Translations under genes and position numbers: made by a program
DNA from: an uncultured Flavobacteriaceae bacterium
GTDB taxonomy: Bacteria; Bacteroidota; Bacteroidia; Flavobacteriales; Flavobacteriaceae
Assembly: GCA_905181625.1 (NCBI GenBank)
Contig: CAJIYJ010000002.1
Span: 1-60,519 of the forward strand
Length of the DNA: 60,519 nucleotides
Direction: 5' to 3'
In this document: piece after piece, positions 43,701 to 53,800 of the stretch
Numbering within the stretch: position 1 is the stretch's first letter
Layout of the letters: each line of letters opens with the position of its first letter
Notes under the pieces: generated by a model
Told to the model about the DNA's origin: nothing
Database searches by the model: none
The model's input: only the letters and a program-made list of their open reading frames with translations

Positions 43701-46700
43701 TAGAAAACCAACTAATCGTTTATCAAATTCTTCTGTTGCTCCTTCTCCTGGCAGCTTAGTACTTTCCTCTAATGACTCAGCGTGTATATACATTTTTAAA
43801 GACTTGTATTGTCTCATGTCAAAATTTAAATTTTTATATACTGCTCTTGAATCTTTTGGCTGAAGATCATTAATTTTTATACTCATTGATTGCTCATTCT
43901 GCCTGATAACAGTACTGTTAGAGTTTATCTCTTCCCTTTGAACTCCTGGTGGGAGAACATAGTTTATAGGCACTCTATTTTCATTCTCTAAAATATTAAC
44001 AGACCCAATTTCAAATGATGTATTAGGGTAAGTTATATTTTCTTTATTTAAATTCTTTGAATACCTTTTCCAATCAGTTCTAACTAAATCTAATGTGCCA
44101 AATCTTATCGTTACGGGCTTATTGAAATCTTTAAGAAAAATTCTCATAAAACGAATGGATCTCAAGTTGTCTATTCCGTTAATTGATTTAAAAAAAGGGC
44201 TGTACTTACTGCTTTTGTAGAATTGCTTAAAAACTGGTATTTTAAACTGGATCCATCTCGTGGTTTTAGATTGTCCATTTGGGAGTTCAACTTTTACATT
44301 TTCTCTTACGTCACTAATAAATGGATGATTTCCGACATCCATATTTTTTCTAATTGGCACGGTATATTCAAAATAACTATCAATAGTATTCATTGTGTTA
44401 TCTTGGTTAACATCTTCGTTATCGGGAATAGTAGTTGATCCTCTTTCATTATTATTTATGGAGACAGGAGAGTTCCCCTGAGTCCCATTATAATTTTTGT
44501 ATCTGTCTAATACACCTCCACTAGCACTTAAATAGTATTGATAATTATCTCCCGCGGGATCACTTTTTTTACCATTGAAATACTTTTCTATTTCATCTTG
44601 ATCATTCATTCCGTCATATCCTAAATCTTGAACTTTTCTATTATTAGCATCTGAGTCAAAAGAATAAACTAAAGATTGAGTCGCTGGGGAAACTCCCCAA
44701 CTAGAATTGTTTGTTAATTGTTGTGAATTTAAAGTTGGAAGACCATTTTCGTATAATTTTTTACCGTCTTTTAAAATGTCTTCCGAAATACTTCCTAAAT
44801 TAAATACTAATTCTCCTAAATTGTTCTCACCTGAAGTGTTTTCTTCAAATGTATCTAAGAGCCAGAATTGTACAAACTCCACATTAGCTTGTTCAAAGTT
44901 TGTAGGATTTATTTTTCTAGTTATTCCTGCCCAATTTTTCTTTGGAGATAGTTTGAAATCAGCACTTAAACTATTATTGTAAGGACCTTTTTCTTCTGGA
45001 TAATAACTAAGGTCAAATGTGTTTTGAATTCTAGATTGCCCTTCAATTAAATCTTGTTGTGGAAATATTTCTTCAATAAAAATTCTTCTAGTTTCATTTT
45101 TTGACAATTCATCATCATCTACTCCAACTGGTCGTTGTCTTGTATAAAATATAGGATCTATATTATACCATGCTAGTTTAGCTCTGTAATGGCCAAGTTT
45201 TAAATCATTAATTCCAAAATCAGAACCGTTAACATTTGCTGGCACACTTGATAACTTCCAAGAAAAAGGATCTTTTATATTTATACTAGTTTCTGATCCT
45301 TCAAAATCATCAACATATACAGTAGCACTTTCTTCATAACCTGAATTTTTAGGAGTTCCTGAATGAAGATAAGCAACCTCCGCTTTTAATGAAATATAGG
45401 ATTGCGTTTCAGTTCTAATATTAGGAAGCTTATTGGCTAGTCTGGTTAAAAAAGGGACTTCAGTCGAGTAAATCCCATTAAATCCAATCATTGTATTATT
45501 AACGGGTTCAACTCCATAGTTAGCCTTTTGAGTAATGGACCTTTCACTTAAGTTCATTAACGAACCTCCAATAATAAAATTATCATTAAACTTGTGTTCA
45601 ACATTAATCCCAGAAAACCTTTTCTTTTGTTGAGAATAAAAAGAATTACTCTCTGTTGAGATTTCTATAGGAGTATTAGAGTTTTTTAAAGTTTCGTCAA
45701 GTATTTGAACTCTTCCAGCTTGGTAATTAACAGTGTAATCTGTTCCTTCCTGCAGTAGTCTTCCTCCTGCAGTAACTTTTACTGAACCTCTTGGAACATT
45801 AAATTGTCCAATAGAAATTCCGCCAGCTTCACCAGAAGTCTTGTAAGATCCTTTAATTTGAAATTTATTTTTTTCTATCTTTTCTTCAGCTCCAGTTTTA
45901 GATAAATCATAGACCTCATTATAAACATATTTTTTCTGATTTAAATTGTAAGTAGCTATATTGTCGTAGCTCTCATTAGTAGAATTAAGATCTTTTAACT
46001 TTTCAAATAAATATTCTCCAAATGGCTCTACAGACGTAAAAATAATTAACCCATTACTTGAATCAATTGTGATATTTGGAACAAAATCAAAAAATCCATC
46101 ACCTCCATTTTGAATATCATTATTCATGTTTAATTTATCAAAATTAAATAGAGATAGTAAAGTTTTACCTTCAATTGAACTTGGCCAGACTAAAGGATCT
46201 ACAGGTTCTATATAATTTAACGGGGAGGGATTAGTATAGAAAATATTTAATTTAAAATCATTTTTATTAATTTGATAAGAGCCTATAGAGTAAATATTTT
46301 TCATCATCAAATCCCATACAGGCTGATTGATATTAGTTAAGCTGCTTTTCAGTAGCTTAACTAATAAACTATTATTTGATATTTTAGGATTATTATTTTG
46401 ATTTGAAAAGCTGGTAGCATCAATTCCGTCATTAGCAAACTCTCCAACCTGAAAAACCTCTCCACCTACAGTGTATTGATAAGCCACAGCTAGTATTTCA
46501 TCATTGTTAAGGGGTTGATTTAATGAAATATAACCTAGTTTATCGTGTAATTTATATTCATTTGTTTCTAATTTTCTTGCATTTTCTAAAACTGAATAAT
46601 CATTTCCTTCACTAACTAAATTAGAAATTGGGCCAAAGCCCTCTTTAACATTAGAAATATCTCTAATAGCTGAATTCAAAAGTCCACTATCAATAGTCTC

Positions 46701-47859
46701 AGGATCTAATTTATTAACCGAATTATCAGGATAGACATTTGAACCTGGTTTTGTTATAAAATTCGAATAAAACTCGTCTAATTTAGTTTTCTCAGGGTTT
46801 GATTCTCCAAGATCTTGTAACCCCAAAATATTTCTAACATTTTGAGTTTGATTAGTCCTGTTAGTAACCCAAACCTCTGTTCTTGTTATCTTAATTTGAG
46901 TGTTTAGGTAGGGGAATGTTTTTAAAGTTTGATCATATTTATCTCTAAAATATTGACCAAGAAAAAAATGTCTGTTTTCATCATAGTCTAAAGGAAATAT
47001 TGAGAATTCCTCAAAACTTCCGTCGCCTTTTGCAGCTACTGTTTGAGATTGTGACCTTTGTTCGGATAGTACAGTAGTAACTTTAGTGTTTCCAAATTGT
47101 AATTCTGTTTTAAATCCAAATAAACTTTGTGCTCCAGAAATCAAAGATCCACTTAATGGCATACTAATATTTCCTAATTCAATTTTTTGAATAATATCAT
47201 CTTCTGTTGGAGTAAAATCCAATTTTAATAAATTTTGAAAATCAAAAGTAGACTGGGTATCGTAATTTGAACTAATCGTCAACCTTTCGCCGATTTTTCC
47301 GTTCATACTTAAGCTAATTACTTGATTAAAATCAAGACTTAAATTACTTTGATTTTTGGTTGATAAAGAAGGGTTCTCACTCTTTTGATATCTCGCTCCA
47401 ATATCCATAGAAATGGATCCTTGCGGAATTAATTCAATTTCATCACCTCCAAAAATTGTTTGAAAAAAGTTAGAATTTATATATAAATCTGGCAGTAAGT
47501 TTTTAAGTTTAGAATCGTCTGAATCTTCCTCGTCAAGCAAACTTAGTTTCTCTTGAAAATAATTTTTAATATTTTCTTCTTTAATCAATTTCCTGTATTG
47601 ACTTGGAGTTAAAGTTAAAGGAATTCCAACATCAATTTCACCAGCTTTGGTAGTGTAAATATATCTGTCAATTAGTGGATCATATGTGTATTTTGAAACA
47701 AAAAAAGAAGGAGGATTTAATTTGAATTTTCCTAAATAAACTGTATTTCCTATCGTATCTAAAGTAATTACTTTCTGACCTATTATATTATTTGAAAAAA
47801 ATATAATTATGAAAGAAGAAACAAGAAATAGTTTTTTTTTTTAAAGAAATACGATTCAA
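40725..47859 (-). CDS. sprA: SprA, type IX secretion translocon
   Basis: The giant outer-membrane channel of type IX secretion, needed for gliding and surface protein export. The uninterrupted frame up to a TAA at 47843 covers residues that include SKYTYDPLIDRYIYT, the SprA N-terminal signature, through the C-terminal strand (MTLRYNFGD). The first ATG-like start in that frame (TTG at 47588) is internal. Upstream, a TTG at 47859 just after ruvA's stop would give a perfect signal peptide (LKKKLFLVSSFIIIFFSNN), but it is one base out of frame across an A-run of 11 (47842-47832). Ten A's would join them, giving about 2377 residues. The frame is otherwise unbroken. Confidence 0.9.
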
Positions 47860-47863
47860 TACT

Positions 47864-48445
47864 CTATAATTTATTTAATGCACTCTTAATTAGTTCTTCA
47901 ACAGAAATTTCTGGCGAATTATTAAGAAGTGTTTCTATAATTTTATTTGTATTTTTTCTACTATAACCTAACACCTCTAATGCAGATAACGCCTCATCCT
48001 TGTTTGTATTGCTTATACTTCCAATAAAATTGTCATTTTCTGAAATTGAACTTACTTTGTCTTTCAACTCAATTATCACGCGTTGAGCTGTTTTTAAACC
48101 AATCCCTTTTACAGACTGTATTAGTGAAGTATTTCCAGAAATTATTGCACTTTGTATTTCTCCAGGACTAAGCGAAGAAAGCATTGTTCGAGCAATACTA
48201 GCACCAATACCAGAAACTGAAATTAGTTGTCTAAATAAATTTCTTTCCGTCTTTTCGTAAAAACCAAATAATGTATTGGAGTCTTCCTTAACTTGAAGGT
48301 GAGTAAACAACGTAATGCTTTCGGAATCTGTAAGATTAGAATAAGTATTTAAAGAAATATGAACCATATAACCTACCCCGTTACAATCTATAACAACTTC
48401 TGTAGGTGATTTTTCAATCATCCTGCCTTTTAATTGTGTTATCAT
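47864..48445 (-). CDS. ruvA: Holliday junction DNA helicase subunit RuvA
   Basis: A 193-residue RuvA, which holds four-way junctions open for RuvB. Domain I (MITQLKGRMIEKSPTEVVID), the helix-hairpin-helix motifs (LISVSGIGASIARTML and SVKGIGLKTAQRVIIELKD) and domain III are all present. Length is normal. It overlaps maeB by ATGA and is followed 5 bases later by the putative sprA start. Confidence 0.96.
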   Translation of the reverse strand: MITQLKGRMIEKSPTEVVIDCNGVGYMVHISLNTYSNLTDSESITLFTHLQVKEDSNTLFGFYEKTERNLFRQLISVSGIGASIARTMLSSLSPGEIQSAIISGNTSLIQSVKGIGLKTAQRVIIELKDKVSSISENDNFIGSISNTNKDEALSALEVLGYSRKNTNKIIETLLNNSPEISVEELIKSALNKL

Positions 48446-50721
48446 TTTTTAATTTTAGATTTTTTTTGTGCATCTACTACTGCAACCGCTGACATGTTTA
48501 CCATTTCTTCAACGCTTGCTCCTAATTGAATTACATGTACAGCTTTAGACATTCCCATCATTATTGGACCTATCGATAATGCATTGTCTAATTCCTTTAT
48601 AACTTTATAGTTAGTGTTGGCTGCGTCTAAATTTGGGAAAATCAATGTATTTACCTTTTTACCTGATAATTTAGAAAAAGAGAACTTCTTTTGAAACATT
48701 TCTTTGTTTAATGCAAAGTCTGATTGGACAGGTCCATCTACATTAATTTCAGGGAAATTTCTATGTAAAAACCTTACTGCCTCATTCACTTTCAAAACCA
48801 TTGGATGAGTTGATGAACCAAAATTTGAATATGAAACCATTGCTATATTTGGCTCCAAACCAAACATTTTAACCGTTTCAGAAGTCATTTTCGCTATTAT
48901 TGCCAAATCTTTTGCTGATGGATCTATATTAATTGAAGTATCAGATAAGAAGATGGGACCTTTACTAGTTATCATTAAATTAGTAGTAGCTACCTTATTT
49001 ACTCCTGGAGCTCTTCCAATAACTTCAAGCATTGGTTTGACAGTTACTGGGTAACTTCTAGAATATCCTGATATTAAAGTATCTGCATCTCCATTACTTA
49101 ACATCATAGCGGCAAACAAATTTCTTTCCTTCATTTTGTTGACCGCACTAAAATAAGTAACCCCTTTTCTTTTTCTCATTTCCCAATATTTTTTACCATA
49201 TTTTTCTCTATTATGAAGTTCTTCTTTAGATTTTGGATCTATTATTGGAAGGTCTGCGTCAAACTCTATTTCTTCTTTTAATTCTTCTATTACTTCTTTA
49301 TTACCTAAAAGGATAGGAAATCCTATACCTTCTTCATGAACAATTTGAGCTGCCTTAAGAACATCTAAATGATCTGCTTCAGCGTAAACAATTCTTTTAG
49401 GAGAAGTTTTAGCTCTATCGATCAAAACTCTAACAATTTTTTTATCACTTCCTAACCTGTTATGTAATTCTTCTTCATATTTTTTCCAACATTCTATAGG
49501 TTCGGTTGCTACACCAGATTCCATAGCAGCTTTTGCTACTTCTGGCGGAATTTTCGTTATAAGTCTAGGATCAAATGGTTTAGGAATAATATAATTTTTT
49601 CCAAAAGTCAGTTTGGTCTTATCATAAGCTATATTGACAAATTCAGGGACTGACTCTTTTGCTAATGAAGCCAAAGCTTTTACTGCAGCCATTTTCATTT
49701 GATCATTAATTTTGGTAGCCTTTACATCTAAAGCTCCTCTAAAAATAAAAGGAAATCCAAGAACATTATTAACTTGGTTTGGATGATCTGAACGACCAGT
49801 TGCCATTATAATGTCATCTCTAGTTTTCATAGCTAAAGAATACTCGATTTCTGGATTTGGATTAGCCATTGCAAAAACAATAGGGTTTTTTGCCATGCTT
49901 AATAACATTTTTGGCGTTACCATATCTGACTTAGATAATCCTATAAAAACATCTGCATTTTTAAAAGCATCTTCTAAAGTGTCTATTTTTTTAGTAGTTG
50001 CAAATTCTTTTTTTTCAGATGTTAGATCTTTTCTATTTGACCTAATAACCCCTTTGCTATCAGTCATTATTATGTTTTCTGGTTTTAAACCAAAAGCCTT
50101 ATACATTCTTGTACATGAAATGGCTGCTGCTCCAGCTCCACAAACTACCATTTGAACATTTTCAATTTTTTTTTCAACAATATCTAACGCATTTAACAAC
50201 GCAGCGGATGAAATTATAGCTGTACCATGTTGATCATCATGCATAACAGGAATATCCAATTCTTCCGAAAGTCTTTTCTCAATTTCAAATGCTTCTGGAG
50301 CTTTAATATCTTCCAAATTTATTCCTCCAAAAGTTGGTGAAATATTCTTAACTGTTTCTATAAATTTTTCTGTATCCTTAGTGTCGATTTCTATATCAAA
50401 AACATCTATTCCTGCAAAAATTTTAAAAAGCAATGCTTTCCCTTCCATAACAGGTTTAGAAGCTTCTGGTCCTATATCTCCTAATCCAAGCACTGCAGTT
50501 CCGTTAGTAATTACAGCTACCAAATTTCCTTTAGAGGTATACTTATATACATTACTTTTATCTTTCTCTATTTCTAAACAAGGGTACGCTACACCTGGAG
50601 AATACGCTAGAGACAAGTCTCTTTGCGTACTATAATTAGTGGTTGGTGATACTTCTATTTTTCCAGGATTTGGTTTGGCATGATAAACTAACGCGTCTCT
50701 TCTGTTATTTTTATTTTTCAT
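48442..50721 (-). CDS. maeB: NADP-dependent malic enzyme, phosphotransacetylase fusion
   Basis: A 759-residue MaeB-type enzyme converting malate to pyruvate, CO2 and NADPH. The malic enzyme half (residues 1-425) has SLAYSPGVAYPCLEIEKD, VMHDDQHGTAIISSAALLNAL and the nucleotide-binding GAGAAAIS. The C-terminal half is phosphotransacetylase-like (from about 430: IVYAEADHLDVLKAAQIV and DGPVQSDFALN), which regulates rather than catalyses in E. coli MaeB. It is the first gene of maeB-ruvA-sprA. Confidence 0.96.
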   Translation of the reverse strand: MKNKNNRRDALVYHAKPNPGKIEVSPTTNYSTQRDLSLAYSPGVAYPCLEIEKDKSNVYKYTSKGNLVAVITNGTAVLGLGDIGPEASKPVMEGKALLFKIFAGIDVFDIEIDTKDTEKFIETVKNISPTFGGINLEDIKAPEAFEIEKRLSEELDIPVMHDDQHGTAIISSAALLNALDIVEKKIENVQMVVCGAGAAAISCTRMYKAFGLKPENIIMTDSKGVIRSNRKDLTSEKKEFATTKKIDTLEDAFKNADVFIGLSKSDMVTPKMLLSMAKNPIVFAMANPNPEIEYSLAMKTRDDIIMATGRSDHPNQVNNVLGFPFIFRGALDVKATKINDQMKMAAVKALASLAKESVPEFVNIAYDKTKLTFGKNYIIPKPFDPRLITKIPPEVAKAAMESGVATEPIECWKKYEEELHNRLGSDKKIVRVLIDRAKTSPKRIVYAEADHLDVLKAAQIVHEEGIGFPILLGNKEVIEELKEEIEFDADLPIIDPKSKEELHNREKYGKKYWEMRKRKGVTYFSAVNKMKERNLFAAMMLSNGDADTLISGYSRSYPVTVKPMLEVIGRAPGVNKVATTNLMITSKGPIFLSDTSINIDPSAKDLAIIAKMTSETVKMFGLEPNIAMVSYSNFGSSTHPMVLKVNEAVRFLHRNFPEINVDGPVQSDFALNKEMFQKKFSFSKLSGKKVNTLIFPNLDAANTNYKVIKELDNALSIGPIMMGMSKAVHVIQLGASVEEMVNMSAVAVVDAQKKSKIKK

Positions 50722-50853
50722 TTTTTTAAAGAGATTAGTTAACCTTTTTTACATTATAAATTTATAAAAAGCATTCTCAATAACATAGTAAATAGATAGT
50801 ATTAAAATTTTTAAATAAAAACTATAATAATTAACTAGTCTAAATATTTATCT

Positions 50854-53800
50854 ATGCTTTATATTTACATTGTTAAAAGAAATATTAATCAAAAAAATAT
50901 ATTGAAGAATTTTATTTTAATTACTTCTTGCTTTTTATTTGCTTTAGGTCTCAATGCACAGTTAAGTAAAGTTCACTACATCCCACCATTAACTGCTAAT
51001 GATGACCCTGGAGATCAATGGATGTATATTTCAACCCCTAGCATCACGCCCGTTAAGTTTGAAGTTAAAATTGGAGGAGTACTAGGGGTTACAAATGATT
51101 CTGGGACAATATTCGCTAGTGGTGAAGTAGATAAAAATAATCCTATTGCAATTGAATTAGCTCAGGACCCAGGAGATAACAACGGATGGTGGAGCAATCT
51201 ATTTATAGAGCAATCAGAAACAGAGCAAATTTTAAATAAAGGATTTATAGTTGAAGCTAAATCAGAAGTATATGTTTCTGCCAGAGTAAATTCTGATGGA
51301 AATCAATTTCAGGCAGGAGCTATTGTTAGCAAAGGGAAATCAGGCTTAGGAACAAGGTTTAGGGCTGGGATGTTTCAAAATCAAAATTCAGGTCATATTG
51401 GTTTTATATCTGTTATGGCCACTGAAGATTTAACAAAAGTAAGCTTTACTTTCACTAAAACCGTTGAAACAATTGGAGGTACTAAAACAATTGATTTTCC
51501 TTTAATAATTGACTTAAGTAAAGGAGAAAGTTATGTTTTGGCTAGTACAGGAAGAGGGTCTGGTGGTGATTTTTTAGGAAACGAACTTATTGGAACATTA
51601 GTAAGTTCTGACAAGCCAATAGTTGTAAATACAGGCTCAGCTAGTGGAAGTTTTGAAACATCAACTGGAGGTCAGGATTATGGCATGGATCAAATTGTTG
51701 GATCTGATTTAGTAGGATCTGAATATATTTTTATAAGAGGAAACGGTTACGATGGTTGGGAAAATGTACTAATTATTGCAGATCAAAATAATACCGAAAT
51801 ATTAGTTAATGGACAATCTTATGGAACTCTTGCCAAAGCAGGAGACTATTTTATAATTGAAGGAGACCAATTCAGCTCTCAAAGTCCAGGGGGAAACATG
51901 TATGTTAGATCTGCTAACCTTGATCATAAGCTATTTGCTTTTCAAGGTACTGGAAGTGTATATGATTTAGCAAATGCTGCTGCTGCAAATCAAGGAATGT
52001 TTTTTGTCCCTCCATTAAATTGTTCGTCAAAAGGTGATGTGGATAATATTGCATTTATAGATAAAATAGGAAATAAAACATTTGAAGGAGCTGTCTCTTT
52101 TATAACAAAGAAAAATGCAACAATTTTAATTAATGGGAATCCAATTGAAAGTTTTGGTGGAGTTTCAGGTCCTTTAGAAGTTACAGGGAATGAAAACTAC
52201 GTTACTTATATTGTTAAAGAATTAACGGGAAATATTGCAGTTACTGGAAGTGATGAATTATACGTTGCTTATTTTAATTTCAGTGGAGCAGCGACAACTG
52301 GAGGGTTTTATTCTGGTTTTGCAAGTCCACCAGAAGTGGTTTTTGATGTAGAGCTTGAAGCCCTAGGTTCGTGTATAAAACAAAATGGAGAATCTAATAT
52401 TATTTTAACAGCATCAAAAATCGAAAATTTTGATAGCATTAGATGGTTAATTGAAGATGAATTTGGAAATTTTATCCCTATAGGAAATAACGATTTAATT
52501 TTCAAACCAACAATAGCTGGAGCTTACAAATTAGAAGGAGTGCTAGAATGCTCTAGCCTTAATTTTCTATCAAATAAAATTGTCATCAGCATCTGTCCAT
52601 CAGATACTGATCAAGATGGAATTATTGATAATATTGATATAGATAAGGATAATGATGGTATTAGTAATAACACAGAATCTTTTGGAAATGCTTCAATTGA
52701 TTTAACTAATGAGGAAAGTCCATCTGTTAAGTTTGAAAAAAACGAGACTATTAATACTTCTATTTTAGAAAACGGGGGGGTTATAACTAGCGTTCCAGCT
52801 GATGTTAATGCTTTTGAAGGTAGCGAGAATGGGGTGTTTAAATCAACTGTCTTTGCTGGAAATGATGTTCAATTAAATTATACCCTTTCTTTTAAAGAAA
52901 AATTAAACATCATATTTTCTGATAACCCCGAAGAAAATGAAGGTAATAATGAAGATGTTTTTATAATTAAGGTTTTTCCCATTTCTCAAAATATTACTCT
53001 TTTAGATCCAAATGATAATCTTTTGGTAGATACTAATTTTGATGAAAATTTTGAAACAGGAGTGTCTAATCATACTGCAAATGAAATTATTTTTAAACAA
53101 AATACTAACGCAAGTAGCTCTATTGTTTATGAATTTCTTGCAAGTGAAATAACTGGAATTTCGATAACTCAAAAAAGAACTAACACTACAACTAATGGAG
53201 TATTTAGCGGAATAATTTCTATTCAAAATTATTCAATAGATACAGATGAAGATAAGGTAAATGATTATTTAGATTTGGATAGTGATGGTGACGTATGTAA
53301 CGATGTAATTGAAGCTGGATTTATTGATGAAGATGGAGATGGAATAATTGGAGTTGGAATACCAACTTTTGATAATGGTGGTGTTAATGACAAAGGAGGA
53401 ATTACAGGTCATGATTATACAATTCTTCCGTTAGAAGATGACAATGGAATTTATTTTTTTCAAAAAGTAAGTTCTCCCGTATTAATTAATTCTTTACCTG
53501 TTTCTAAAACTGCCTGTCAAGTTGGAGTTAGTGCTAGTTTTAGTGTTGGGATAAAAACTTTAGATAATCCAGCTTTTATTTGGCAAATTTATAATTCTGA
53601 ATCTACAAATTATGAGCCGTGGGATAATTTAAATGAAAGCGAAACTTATAGCGGAACAAATACTGCCATTTTAAATGTTAATAATATTAATATTGATATG
53701 AATGGTAATAAGTATAGAGTACTAGTTAATTCTGATCAATATTTATGTCCTTCTTTAAGCGATGAAGTTGTCTTAACAGTATTTGAAAAACTGCCAACTG

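Noticed and set aside
43675..44982. Several plus-strand frames of 60-90 codons inside sprA
   Set aside because: They are antisense to an uninterrupted, recognisable gene.
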